A stretch of DNA of 64,000 nucleotides from Calliphora vicina. Its lineage: Eukaryota > Arthropoda > Insecta > Diptera > Calliphoridae. This document shows, piece by piece, positions 46,895-58,273 of the stretch; position 1 is the first letter of the stretch, and every line of letters begins with the position of its first letter. The stretch covers positions 4,772,501-4,836,500 of the forward strand of contig NC_088780.1 in NCBI RefSeq assembly GCF_958450345.1, in the 5' to 3' direction. The notes under the pieces are model-generated. The model made no database searches, was not told where the DNA came from, and worked only from the letters and a program-made list of their open reading frames with translations. The position numbers and the translations under genes are program-made.

Positions 46895-47423
46895 ATAGTC
46901 GATCTTGTTTATAACGAACAATGTCTATAGAGAAAACTTTTTTGTGATCTCATTGAAAAATAAATATAAAATAAAAACTATGCTAATTACAATAATTTTT
47001 TTAGATAATATAATGGTATTATCAGGTTGTTTATTTAGATCCTCATTAATCAAGTAGTATTAAAAATTGTGCCTTAAAAGTTATACCAACGTAAATTGAT
47101 TTGTAAATTTTGTGATGAAAATATGTCCAAAAGTTTTAGACTGGATGTGAGAGTTCATGCCATCTTGAGGGCTCTACTTTTGAAAACGTTTTTACAAACC
47201 TGAACCGTATGCTTAAAAAAAACGAGATACAATTTTTTTTATTGATATATTTTATACTTCCAATTAATGTACAATAAAATAAAACTTATAATAAATGATT
47301 AACCGTAATAATTGGTATATAATTTGAAAGTGAATGTTTTGGGTCAGGAAAATTTTTTACGGAATTTTTTTTTTATAAAAAAGTCGTTATAACCGGTGTA
47401 CGTTATAAACGAACTCCACTGTA
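46895..47423. mobile_element. Tc1/pogo-like MITE remnant (TACAGTGGAGTTCG end)
   Basis: The right end reads, in reverse, TACAGTGGAGTTCGTTTATAACG then TACACCGGTTATAACGAC (47383-47423). A diverged partner, GTCGATCTTGTTTATAACGAAC, is near 46899. The CAGTGGA start and the TTATAACG words suggest a pogo-class element, but the left end is poor. Confidence 0.4.
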
Positions 47424-47639
47424 TCTAGCAAATTTGTAGTGTCGTTTTTATATATAGTCGTGGCATATTTATAATATGTGTCGAATTTAAGGATAGCGAA
47501 ATATAATCATGAAAATAACTACTTTTCAAAACTTTGAAGATCGGTAGAGCCCTAAAGATATAGTTTCATTTTATTTTTAAAATCATTTTGGTAATCTACG
47601 ATCAATTACGCAAATTTTAGGAGGTCTTGCGTTAGCGAA

Positions 47640-48470
47640 ATCAAAAAAAAATCTCGGGACAACCTACTGCACATTGCATAGTAAATATGTAACCAGTTAT
47701 AGAGCGCCTGTCATCTATGTTCCCTGCCCTGTCGGCATCACAATAACCAATGAGTCCTTCAAATTTACCGACGTAGACAAGAAATTTATTAATAGTGTCT
47801 TTTAGATATCTCATTACTCGTATTACTGCCGATCCCTGGATTGTTATAAAAACGACTGAGCGTATTCACGATATATCATATACCTATCTGGTCTTGTGTT
47901 CTGAACTGCGTATAGTAAACAGCCAACAGCTTCCATATAAGGAACATTTTTCATTTCTTCCCTTTCTGGAGCCGGAAACATATCCAGAGATTGTTTTTGA
48001 TTTACATCCACTGGTGAACATACCGGATTGCAGTCATACATTGTAAATCTTCTCAGCACGTCTTCAATGTATTTTGCTTTATCCACTATTATCTTACCGT
48101 TTGATTTTTTAATTTGCATTCCCAAAACTGAATGTGCTTTATTAAAAAGTGTTTATTTAGAAAGCTCAGCCTCACGTTTATTCATCATAGTATGTAATAT
48201 CGTTGGAAAATGCCAGTATGTCATCCCCATAGTCACATATAAAATGTTATCATTCATCATCGATATTGCAGTACACACATTAATCCATATCGCTTCTTCT
48301 TAGTCCAAATTCAACTAGAACATTATTCCTTGTTCCTACATGGTAATTAGCAGAACTCCATGTGGATATGAAGCAATTAAATGTAAGTGGGTTTATGATT
48401 TGAATAAAAATCAAAAAGTTCAAGTAATACAAAACTCGACTCACAGCAAAAGGTATGGATGGTATTGATT
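47640..48470 (-). pseudogene. Decayed Ty1/copia retrotransposon fragment (RT end and RNase H)
   Basis: A continuous minus-strand block from about 48125 to 47844 encodes MQIKKSNGKIIVDKAKYIED followed by a YMEAVGCLLYAVQNTRPDRY-type segment, the end of a copia reverse transcriptase. In another frame further on (about 47810-47650) is RYLKDTINKFLVYVGKFEGL with GYCDAD, the RNase H start. Frameshifts and stops separate the pieces, including one next to the RT aspartate motif near 48220. No LTRs, gag or integrase are visible. It is a dead insertion. Confidence 0.8.
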
Positions 48471-49117
48471 ACCAAGAAAGAATTTATATTTTATTACTAT
48501 ACTGAATAAATAAAACAAGTAACGTCTGTGCCGAATCTTATATAACCTTCACCCTACACTAAAGAACAATTATAAATGTTTTTAGGTAAACTAATTTTTT
48601 TTAAATTAAAAAAGTATTTTTCACGATTTTGACCAACTAAATAAATTCTAAAAGAATCAATCGATTTTTATGATCGATATCTTTTATTCCTATTGCATAT
48701 GGTTTTTAAAGCAATTAATCTGAAAAATTTCTGCCGTTTTCGATATTTTGTAAAACAAAAAAATTTGCTGCTTCGATTTATTATTACAGTAATCATTAAG
48801 TATGTGGAGAAACGTCTAAAAAATCACAATTTTACTTAAAATTTTTAAAAAAAAAAATTTTCCATGGAATTTAAAATTTGGACCACAATTGTACTACTGG
48901 AACCACACAAGCTATACATATTATATATGTATAGCTTTTCTTTATTCCACCATTTATTTTAACGAAAGAAAACCAAAGATTTTATTTTTTTAATTTTATG
49001 GTTATGTTTAATTTTATAATATAATCATAATTGCATTATTAATGTATCTTTATTGCATACTACTTTAGCGCTTAAATCTTATACGATGTATTCTGCATTA
49101 TAAGATTGGGACAGACA

Positions 49118-52100
49118 TTAAATATCCTAGAAATACATAAAAGAAAAATATTTAATTTTGCAAAAATAAAAATATGACATGATGTATTATTATACTTACG
49201 CCCTGACCATTTGAGTGTTGTAACGCTCTAATTTGTTCATCTTTTGAGTGCATAATATTACGCCAGTGCTCATCTTGTTCTTCAGCTTGTTTCATCAGGT
49301 CGGACAGTGTGTTTTCCTGAAAAATAAAATAATATATTGATGATAGTAAACAATTTGTAGTAAAAATATGGCAATGAGAAAACTTACAGTTTTTCTAGCG
49401 AGTTTGGTCAGCTCGTCGATACGAATACGCAGGATAGAATTTTCTTTGAGTAATTCATTTTTCTCACTGTTACTAGACACAGCGTTTTCTCCACCTGGGC
49501 TAGTACTGACGCTGGAACTGTTACTCCGACTGCCATTAGCCGAGTTGGCATTATTGTGAGAGTTTTGTGGAGCGGAAGGGCTTTGTAAGCTGTTGGACTG
49601 TGTAGATTTGTGACTACTACTGATTTGCTGTTGTTGTTTAACGTGTGTGGTTAAAACCTGTTCTATCCACTGGTTAAATGATACTGATAGAGCTGTGCCA
49701 GCACAAGCTTTAACTGCCTCTGGACACAAACGTTGCAACAAATCCCGCATGTGTTTTTGATCTTTGCCTGATTCTGCCACACCACCACCTAATGCAGGCT
49801 TAACAGATGCAGCCAATAACTTTTCCTGTTGCTAAAAGAATAAATACATTTAAATAATGTTTTTGTACTAAATCAACTCGAATTAATCTAATCAAATATA
49901 ATTTTATAAAGTATATAATAAAGTGTACAAGCGAAATAATTAAACATTTTTAGAACTAATGTTGTTTTTTTCTTTTTGTTCAAATTGTCATCAATATACC
50001 ACATACTATTTATGTTGTATTTTCTTCGTATTTTTAGTTCTTTTGTTTAGTTATTTCGCTCTTTGTGTTCGAGATAAATAGTCGAAATTGTTGTGTTGTT
50101 TAGTTTAATATATGTATCCACATATATATGTAAATTTATTATCATGCACTTACAACTAAAATTGCATTAGGGCTTTGTTTGCTAACTTTAGCTTCTGCAT
50201 TTTGCAAAGCCTCAACCAACTTCCAGTTTTTAGTGCGCAAATCCTAAATTAAAACATACAACAAGATATTAGTTTCAAAGCAAACATATAAAGTTAGGTG
50301 TAATAAATAAGTAAGTAGTATTAAATAGTACATATTAGTTTATAGTTGAAGTTGGGGAAAAATTAAACAAAATGTTTAGCAATGAAAACTGGAAGAGTTT
50401 GGTTTAATACTTATTTTCGAATAATGTGAACTCACGAACAGCTGTTCAGTTTAGTTTGATAGAATCGTAGTTATTATTGAATTTAATGCGTGTAGTATAT
50501 GTGTATGTATGTATGTTTATTCGTTGTAGTATGTAGAGTCAGATATACTTACATTATTTTTTTCTTTCTGTTCTTGCAATTGTTGTGATAATTCTTTTTC
50601 GCGATTGTTTAACTTTTCTGTTTCTTTTTCAACGTCTTGGAGTTGTTGATTCTTGTTGGAGACGTCTGCTTTTAGAGTGGCTATGAGTTTTTGTAAGTCT
50701 TCTTGTTGCTGCATTTGTTGTACAGTCTCCTGCAATTGTTGTTCTTTTTTCTGTACATCAGCTTTTAGAGACTCGATCAATTTGTGAAGTTCTTGCTGGT
50801 TTTCGGCTTGTTTTTCAGTGCTTTGTAATTGTTGAGTTTTCGATGACACATCGTTTTTCAGCGTTTCAACCATCTTTTGAAGTTCAGCATGTTCAGCAGC
50901 CTGTTGCTTAGAAGCTGTCTCAACAGAAGAAAGCTGTTGTTGAATTTGAGAATTTATAGTTTGTGATTCGAGCAATTGTTTCTCCTTTTCGGCTATTTGT
51001 TTCTTAAGAGTTTCAATAGTAGTCTGTAAGCCAGAGTGCTCCTTAGTTTGCTCCTGTGTTTGGTTTGCAATGTTTAAAAGTTGTTGTGTCAATTCAGCGT
51101 TATTAGCTTGCAAAGCTGAGATTTCTTGTTGTTTTTCCATTAGACCCTTGTTTCGTACTAAAGTCAACTCGTTTTTCAAGCTCTCTAAATCTAGACTTTT
51201 CTGATTGAAATCTGATCTAACCGATTCAAGAGCATTTTGCAAATTACGTATTTCAACCTGAGCATCATTAAGTTCGCTTTCCAACTGCTTGGCCTTTTCC
51301 AACTCGAAAATTCGATTGTTAGATACTTGTTCCAGTTCATCACGCTGTTGTTCCAATGTTCGTAGCTGTTGAGCTTGATTTTGTATGATTTCGTTCTTTT
51401 GTTGCGATTCTTCAACAGCTTGTCGGGAAGCGTTCACCATGCAAGTGAGATCAGCAATACATTTCTCTTTGATAGCATTATCGTTTTGCATCATTTGTAT
51501 TTTACCCAATAGTTCCTGGGATCCCGACTGTTTTTCATGCATGAGTTTAGCTTGGAATTGTTGACGTTCTAGAGACAAATTGTCATTAATAGTTTTGATT
51601 TTCTGCTCCAAAAGGGCGATGTCTTGATCTTTAGTCTGGATTTTTTCTACATACGACTTGATGGTGCTACTCATTGTTGCCCTCTCCGTATTAATTTCAC
51701 TGCGTAACTCACGTAGCTTGGCTTGAATGCCTATGGAGGCTTCTTGTTCTTCGACCAAGGCTTTTTCCTTTTCCTCCAATTGGCGCTTAAGTTTTTGGCA
51801 AATATCGTCGGACCACTCGGAATGTGTGGAGGGCATATCTTGTTGGCGGTTCAACAAATAATCAATCAGAATTTGAATTTCAGAACGATTTAATTCAGCT
51901 CGACGGAACAAATTCATCAGCAGAGAAACACCTACAGTATCCGACTCCGACAGTTTTTCAAGACCAACTACAGCATCTTTTAAATCTTTTAATTTTTTAT
52001 TTTGCTGCTTGCTCTTTTGCTGTGTGCTCTTTGGTGAGCTTTGGCGCACCTTTTCGTCCAACTGTTTCATTTCCTTAATGACAACAGGAGCAGCGACCAC

Positions 52101-52787
52101 TTCAGATGTAGCTTGTACATTGTTTTCAACTTGACGATTATCGGACTTTTTGACGTTTTTATCTTTCTTGTTTTGCTGCTGCTGCTGTAATTTTTCTTCC
52201 TTTTTCTCAACTTTTTTCAATTCAACGGCATCCTTGGGAACTTTCACATCAAAATGATTAGATGGTACAGTTGTGACCTCAGCTGAAGTTGTCTCTTTTA
52301 CAATATTTTGGTCATTCTTATGACTTAAAATACCAGACTTGGCACCAATTTTTTTATCCTTTTTGCCCTTATTTTGTTTATTGATATTTTCTTTTTCCGC
52401 ATTGCTGGACCGTCTCGAAATCGTTTGGTTATTGTAGGTCAAAATTTCTGGATCAGGTTCGAACTCAACATGAGTTTTTGACAATCCTTGGGGCTCATCA
52501 TCAACCGATGCTTGTTCAGAATGTACATCTGAATCTTCCTGTTCAGTTGTTGTTACTTGTTCCCGTTGTCGTTGCTTCTTCTCACGCTTCAGTTCCTTTT
52601 TCAGTGCTTGTTTTTTAGGTTTCTTAAATGAAGCCTTATCTTTGCCATAAATTTTTTCAGTGAGAGCTTTCTTTTCAGCCACAATTTCTTCAAAAGTTTT
52701 ACGACGTAAGAACTTGTTGATAAAAAGAAGTGAGCCGAGCGAAGCCAAAAATACACATGCAATTACTATCAGAATGTGTAAATCCAT
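49118..52787 (-). CDS. Kinectin/p180 (KTN1/RRBP1)-like ER membrane coiled-coil protein
   Basis: A protein of about 964 residues from exons 52787-50553, 50243-50154, 49831-49388, 49316-49200 and a proposed last exon 49126-49118 (two codons plus stop). An N-terminal anchor (residues 4-27, LHILIVIACVFLASLGSLLF) precedes a long Lys-rich segment (KKPKKQALKKELKREKKQRQ) of the type that binds ribosomes or microtubules. A Gln/Glu/Leu coiled coil follows from about 320 to the end. The exon junction EKNN|DLRTKNWKLVEAL and the block LLQRLCPEAV...FNQWIEQVL match landmarks of kinectin and p180. A Ser/Asn/Gln-rich insert (about residues 830-890) interrupts the coil. The family shapes ER sheets and docks mRNA or kinesin. 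The alternative 5' exon at 53534 is discussed in the findings. Confidence 0.87.
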
Positions 52788-53489
52788 TATTGCATAATTT
52801 TTTTTTAATAAGAATTCAACAAATAAGGATATCTGAAAATGGTAACAATAATTATAATTAATTAGTTTCTTTTTTGAAATACATATTCACACATTTTGTT
52901 TTTGACATTCCTTAAATACTAATTAAAACAAAATAATTAATTGCATTTCAGCGAAATTAATAAATTCGATTTAAGTGCACTTCTTATCAACAAATTGTTA
53001 AAATTTACATATTCTTATCGAATTAAGAAATTATGTACATATACAATATCGCCCGTTTCGTGGAAGGTCATCATAACACAAATTTTAATATTTTTGAACA
53101 GGGTGTGCTACAAAACATTTCTCTGACTAAATGCTCTAAATAAATCAATAATTACACATTACCGAATCGATTCAAATCGATTTCCATATCATTCCTGATA
53201 AACTATATTTTTTAAATCTCTCAAATAGACCAAATAAATTTGATAACCTTGAACGGTATAAAAGATTCGGTACAGCCGAAAATATCTCGAATATTGCTCA
53301 TTTTAACTAACAAATGTCTCTCTTTTATTACTTACTGAAATGAAGGATATATCCTTAGCTCAGTGCTTAGTCCACTTTTTGTGAAAATTGGGATTTTAAT
53401 ACAAAACGCAAGAATAAGTAAAAATACAATGTTTTTGTAAACAAAATTTACAATTATGTATTTCGGTTTTATTTTTCGTTGTTACATAC

Positions 53490-53534
53490 CTTGGTATACA
53501 AAATTGCTAAGACCAGCAAACGTGCTAGGTTCAT
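53490..53534 (-). CDS. Possible alternative first exon with a hydrophobic leader (tentative)
   Basis: ATG at 53534 opens a 15-codon frame, MNLARLLVLAILYTK, that ends exactly at a strong donor AAG|GTATGT in phase 0. The next acceptor on this strand (TTTTCAG, 52831) starts a stretch open in the same phase for 15 codons into the p180-like ATG at 52787. Joined, they would give an N-terminally extended, doubly hydrophobic form. It may equally be a chance frame in a leader exon. Confidence 0.3.
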
Positions 53535-53935
53535 TATTTTTTTTTAAATTGCAAAATTATTATCTCTGTCGAATAGAATTTATTATTAATACCTTAATAT
53601 ATATATAACGTGTTTTATTTATTAGTTTGATATCAACTGCAGTGATAACAGAGACATCAAATAATGGAGTTAAAACGATAAAAATAAGGAAAAAAAGTGC
53701 TAAGTCCACTAAAAAGCTAAATAATTGATATAAAATGTGCCCATAAAGGATTTATAAGTCGCCAACGCACTTCTTCAAAATTGTAATTTTTTTTTTAAGA
53801 GAAGTAACACTTATACAGTTAATGTTTATGTTACTATCTTTGGAAATGGGATAGATTTGAGAAGGAAAGTGGTAGGTGGTAAATGGATGAGAAAAGCTTT
53901 TTGTCTGACAACTCTGTAAAAAAAATAATTATAGG

Positions 53936-54175
53936 ATGAGGAAAAAAATTCCACTACGACATATAAAAAAATCATTTTCGAGGCGCCCAATTTCAGAAAA
54001 ATTCAAAAAACTCATTTAATTTTTTTTAAATCTTACCTTATAAATATTTTTATTACCTAAAAAAACTTAAAAATAAAAGTTGGAAAAAGTAAATTTTTTT
54101 TACTTTTTTCAGAAATTTGGGCATTTCGAAAATGATTTTTTTTTTGATATGTCGTAGTGGAATTTTTTTCCTCAT
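53936..54175. mobile_element. TIR MITE with 40-60 bp termini
   Basis: ATGAGGAAAAAAATTCCACTACGACATAT (53936 on) and its inverse ATATGTCGTAGTGGAATTTTTTTCCTCAT (to 54175) bound a 240-bp element. A further inverted pair ATCATTTTCGA and TCGAAAATGAT lies inside. There is no coding sequence. Confidence 0.8.
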
Positions 54176-54235
54176 GCCAAAAGCTATCGAAAAATCGATA
54201 GCACAATATCGATTGCTAAATCGAACCACCCTACT

Positions 54236-54300
54236 GCCCAAATCAGTCACCGGATCTAAATCCATTTGAAAACCTTTGGCGAGAGTTGAAACAAAGAATA
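54236..54300 (+). pseudogene. Tc1/mariner transposase remnant
   Basis: About 21 codons read CPNQSPDLNPFENLWRELKQ, the conserved block around the third catalytic acid of Tc1-type transposases (SPDLNP..ENLW). Nothing else of the gene is left, and a stop follows at once. It lies next to the MITE at 53936-54175, whose ends may or may not belong to the same family. Confidence 0.75.
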
Positions 54301-56261
54301 AGTTAGCAAACATTTCAAAATAAAGACTAACTTTGGAATTTTGTTAAAATTTAATGCATTACCTATATTATTTTTTCCACTAATTTTTGGAAGTTTTTTC
54401 ATTTCATAAAGAATTTAGTTTATGTTGTTAGGGCGTAAGTGTTTGTGTTAAACATAATATAAACTAACTATGTAATTAAAAAAAATATTTTCAATGAAAA
54501 TCTATATTTTTAATTAATCACAAGAAACTCAAGTATTTATTATTTTGGATATGTGTACATAAATTTATATTTAATAATTAGTCTTTTATACACTTACACT
54601 TTCGTGTGTTTACGTATTATAATGCTACACAATTGTGATGACGTGTTAAGATTCTATTTAGTTTTTTACTCTCTCTCTCTAGTTGTTTTAAAAACTCATA
54701 TAGAGTCGATCAAACAGGGTTACAAGTATTTGTTGTCAATGATCCAACTGCTGAATAATACTTTAACGATTTGTTTATGATAAACTTATTGCTATCAACA
54801 AACTAAATTATATAGATATGTACATATGTATAAGATTTCATGTATAAAGAGAGACATAAACGCCGGCCGGCATTAATGATTATAATAAAATTAACTACTT
54901 CTTATATACTATTATATATATACAATAGATTAACTGCTGCTGCATGACTAATAAATATACATATTAAATATTTGACAAATTAAAAATAACAAGTAGGTAT
55001 GTACTGTTAGTATAAGTGATGATAAAAAAGAGTAACACTGGATTTTAAGAAATCTATTTTTGGCATTTAGGTATTTCAATCCAAAGAAAGTATTCAAAAC
55101 TAGTTTTTAGATAATTTCATCATCTGTTGTTACTTTGTTTTTGTATACAGGTTTTTTGGCAAGTTGAAATTTTTAAAATATGTAGGTAGGTACATAGCAA
55201 AAATATTTTTTCAAGTTTTTTTTTTTACTTTTAATAAGAAAGAAAAAATGTGATTACTTTTTTTATACAATTCATTGAGCCAGTTTAAAAATTGCAAAAA
55301 AAAACACTAAAAACGTTTGCTTACTTTTGTCTTTATAATTTTTGTCAGATTTGCAATTGACATCTCATTTTTTTGTTTTACTTAATAATTGATGACTAAG
55401 ACTGTCATTAACACAAAAAATATTTATATCTACATACATATGTATGTAGGTATATATTTATATGTACAATATGTTCATACATACTTTTACATTACATATT
55501 TAAAACTTTAGAAAATTATTGTTAAAAAAATTAAGAAAATAATGAATTTCCTAACAAAATTATGATTAAAACTAAAAAGATATACCTATACATTTGTATT
55601 TGTGTACCACCTTTGTTCCTTTTTTTTTCTTATAAGAAAGAAATGACTGACATCAACAAACTTATCATATTTTTATGGTGTACTATGTAGCACTTATTAT
55701 ACAAGAAAATAATTTTTGCAAGTCTGCCACGTTGATAAGTCCCACAATATACTCGAACAAACTACTAGTGTATGAAAATACATAATACATACAATGCTTT
55801 TCGACAAAAATAAATAATTTGTGTTTTTAATTTTCGGCCAATGAATATTTAGTAACTATAATAAATTACTGAAAAAAGAATACAGTCGCAGTTTAAAGAT
55901 TTGCATTTAAAAATCAACATCCTTGAATAGTTCTTTTTTATAAGAAATATTGTTTGCAACTTGTCATTTATACACATCCATATGTATGTATATACGTTTA
56001 TTTAATTGCTTATTGTTTAGAATTTATTTTAACATTTAAAGAGTTAAACACAAATTTATATACAAAATGTACATAGTACATCGGGAAAAGGGCGACGACG
56101 TACGCAAAGTAGTAGTTGACTGTCTTCATACCTTATTTCCAAGCAGAAACATGAAGGAAGCTACAAAACGTCGTTAGTTATTTCTCTTTTGATTTATAAA
56201 ATAAAATTTTTTACATCTTTTACAAAATAATTTCTTTTCGATGTAATTAATAAATCTTAAT

Positions 56262-56630
56262 ACATTGGTTTTTTACATGCAATTTTTTTCTTGTTCATTG
56301 TACAATTTCTGAGCGGCTTAGAGTTGCGACAAAAATTATCAGCGCAGCCTTCACCGCCATTGTTCGTTGCAACTAGAAAAAACTGCTTGTAAAATATTGA
56401 ATAAAAAATGTTGCACTTTTTTACACTTCAAGAGGTCTTCGATTTACTTTATTTATTTAATAATAATATTTTATAAATGTTACTTACAATTAATTCCTGC
56501 TTTCAATAAATTACTTTTTTAACAAAAAAATTACAGAAAATTTCTAATAAGTAAAAAAATACACAAATTAAACACCGACAAAAATTTTCACTAACTCGTC
56601 GTTTCGAGTCGTTTCAACTGACGGATGCCG
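56262..56630 (-). promoter_or_regulatory. Possible minus-strand promoter and 5' exon
   Basis: On the minus strand, TCAGTTGAAACGACTCGAAACGACG (about 56623) begins with an Inr-like TCAGT. AATT|GTAAGT at about 56488 is a good donor, and TTTTTTCTAG at 56373 a good acceptor, followed by AACAATGG with an ideal start context. The frame from that ATG lasts only 21 codons (MAVKAALIIFVATLSRSEIV). This could be the distal leader of the p180-like gene carrying an upstream ORF, or a small separate gene. Confidence 0.3.
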
Positions 56631-56930
56631 CCAGCGTTGTCAATTTAGCGCTTTTTAACTACACAAAAGTCGCATTGTTTCACTTAGCGCTTTTTTTGAA
56701 AAAGGAGCTAAATTAGCGCGTTTTGCTATACATATAATTAAAATATCTAATTTTTTATTATAACACATATTTTTCAAATCAAAGATATTTTTCTTAATTA
56801 CAATGAGAAAGTAACTTTTGTATGTTAACTTTTTATGAATTTCTGTATAAAATTGAATTTATTGATATTTGAGCTTAATAAATAGTTTGGTGTACCATTT
56901 AAAATTTGTAATTTTTTTCATTGACAAGGT

Positions 56931-57150
56931 GAGTGCGTCCCGGCAACAAATACAACAATGCAAAAACAACAGGCAATTTGTTTTTGTTAAAATGTACGGT
57001 AAATGTCAAAATCAAGGCGAATTAAAATATTATTATGTTATTTACAATAACAAATGTAAACATTAACAAAGTTTGACATATATTGTACATAAAACCACAG
57101 CGAATTAAGAAACAGCTGATTTTATGCACTCACCTTGTTAATACGCCTTG
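56931..57150 (+). mobile_element. MITE of the CAAGGCG group, left end damaged
   Basis: ACAAGGTGAGTGCGTCCC at the left and GCACTCACCTTGTTAATACGCCTTG at the right are inverted; the outer CAAGGCG of the left end is lost. AAACAGCTGATTTT is near the right end, as in the other families. The interior shares ACAACAAATACAACAA wording with delta (CAACAAATACAACAATGC). Confidence 0.65.
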
Positions 57151-57158
57151 GACACCAC

Positions 57159-57349
57159 CAAGGTGCATTTAATAAGGTTCCATCGGCAGCACAGCTGATT
57201 ATAGAAATAGCACGCACGAATGTCAAACTACATATATAAAAAATATTCGCCCGTACGCCCGTATGTCAAACTCTATATATAAAAAATAAGTGAATTCGCC
57301 TGTATTTATTTCAATTCGCCACTGCTGTCACCTTGTTAAATACGCCTTG
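57159..57349 (+). mobile_element. MITE family alpha, copy 2 (191 bp)
   Basis: CAAGGTGCATTTAATAAGG to CCTTGTTAAATACGCCTTG, the same length as alpha copies 1 and 4, opposite in orientation to copy 1. It is flanked by a perfect 8-bp GACACCAC (57151-57158 and 57350-57357). A degenerate beta-like end (ACCTTGTATATAAATAAATTCGC) follows at once, at 57355-57377. Confidence 0.85.
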
Positions 57350-57429
57350 GACACCACCTTGTATATAAATAAATTCGCTTTTAGGGGACTAAGTAGCAAT
57401 AAACAATGTCATAATTAAAATCTAATTTT

Positions 57430-57690
57430 TTGGTTTTTTTCAATTTTTTTTTAATATTTAGCGAAAAAAAGATTTGGTGAAAAAAAATTCGGATTAAAAT
57501 TTTTTTTTTTCGATTTTGACCCATGTAGCTCCAACCTACTATGGTCTTATATAAGTCGTTGCAAAGGATCCTGAATATACTATATACTTTATAGGGTCGG
57601 AAAATTATATTGCGGAAATTACAAACGGAATGACAAACTTATATACATATATATATATAAAAAGTATATACCCTTCTCACGAAGGTGAAG
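57430..57690 (+). repeat. Dispersed repeat family A, internally deleted copy
   Basis: TTTAGCGAAAAAAAGATTTGGTGAAAAAAA, CGATTTTGACCCATGTAG and ACTATGGTCTTATATAAGTCGTTGCAAAGG join directly to GGATCCTGAATATAC, TTTATAGGGTCGGAAAATTATATTGCGG and ACCCTTCTCACGAAGGTGAAG. The middle of the family (the GACAGACGG region) is missing. The following 57690-58110 is TCGA-rich low complexity. Confidence 0.7.
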
Positions 57691-58273
57691 TCGACTTTTC
57701 GAATTTTCGACTTTATTCGTTTTTTAAAAAGTCGATTTTTTGAACTTGCGATTTTTTTTTTTGACTATTTTCGACTTTCCGACATTTTTCAACTTTTTAC
57801 CATTTCTTGTAAAAAATACATGGTTTATACATTTATTGATGCGCCTTTTGTAATGTTTACAATAAAAATTAAATGTATCAAGCTATAATAGTTATGTTTC
57901 AATTTATAAAATAGTAAACAAATTTACATTACTAATTTGGCATGTTTATTATCAAACACATTCTCAAAATTTTCTGCAATTCGAGTACATATATATACGA
58001 TATGTAAAAAAACTTTTAGTTTTTATAGAAGAATGTTGGAATCGAAGAATCGAAAAGTCGATTTCGACCTTTTCAGCAAAAAGTCGATTGTTCGAACAAT
58101 CGATATATAGAACCCTATTTCCTTGAAATTGTCGTTGTCGTTCCAGTCGTTGAAATTGTCAAAAACAAAGTACAACTCTGTACCAACAGGGGATCAAAAA
58201 TTAGTAGTATAATAATATTGGCTGCAATGGTTAAGAAATGTTCGTACTTGTAAATAAATGTTAATTAAATAAG

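Larger units (their letters stand above)
46674..49117. other. Intergenic region between Mps1 and the p180-like gene
   Basis: It contains a degraded Tc1/pogo-like remnant (46895-47423), a copia fragment (47640-48470), a short family A piece near 48515-48640 (TGTGCCGAATCTTATATAACCTTCACC) and the polyadenylation region of the p180-like gene (minus-strand AATAAA near 49049). No intact gene is seen. Confidence 0.6.
52788..58273. other. Intergenic region between the p180-like gene (-) and Rgp1 (+)
   Basis: 5.5 kb, very AT-rich. A splice acceptor TTTTCAG at 52831 on the minus strand probably ends a 5' UTR intron of the p180-like gene. A possible 5' exon is at 53534-53490. Mobile elements are at 53936-54300, 56931-57380 and 57430-57690. 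Between 54320 and 56250 I see nothing beyond simple repeats (CTCTCTCTCT near 54671, TACATACATATGTATGTA near 55432). Confidence 0.6.

Noticed and set aside
47844..48125. Functional copia polymerase gene
   Set aside because: Only the end of the reverse transcriptase and part of RNase H remain, in different frames with stops; no LTRs are visible.
56262..56372. Cysteine-rich peptide in the other frame of the same exon (ATNNGGEGCADNFCRNSK...)
   Set aside because: The Cys spacing fits no family I recognise, no signal-peptide exon lies upstream in the right phase, and a perfect-context ATG in the other frame competes.
56300..56373. UGA readthrough (selenoprotein) for the MAVKAAL frame
   Set aside because: Reading through TGA adds only about 16 codons before another stop. 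No SECIS-like structure is evident, and the product matches no known fly selenoprotein.
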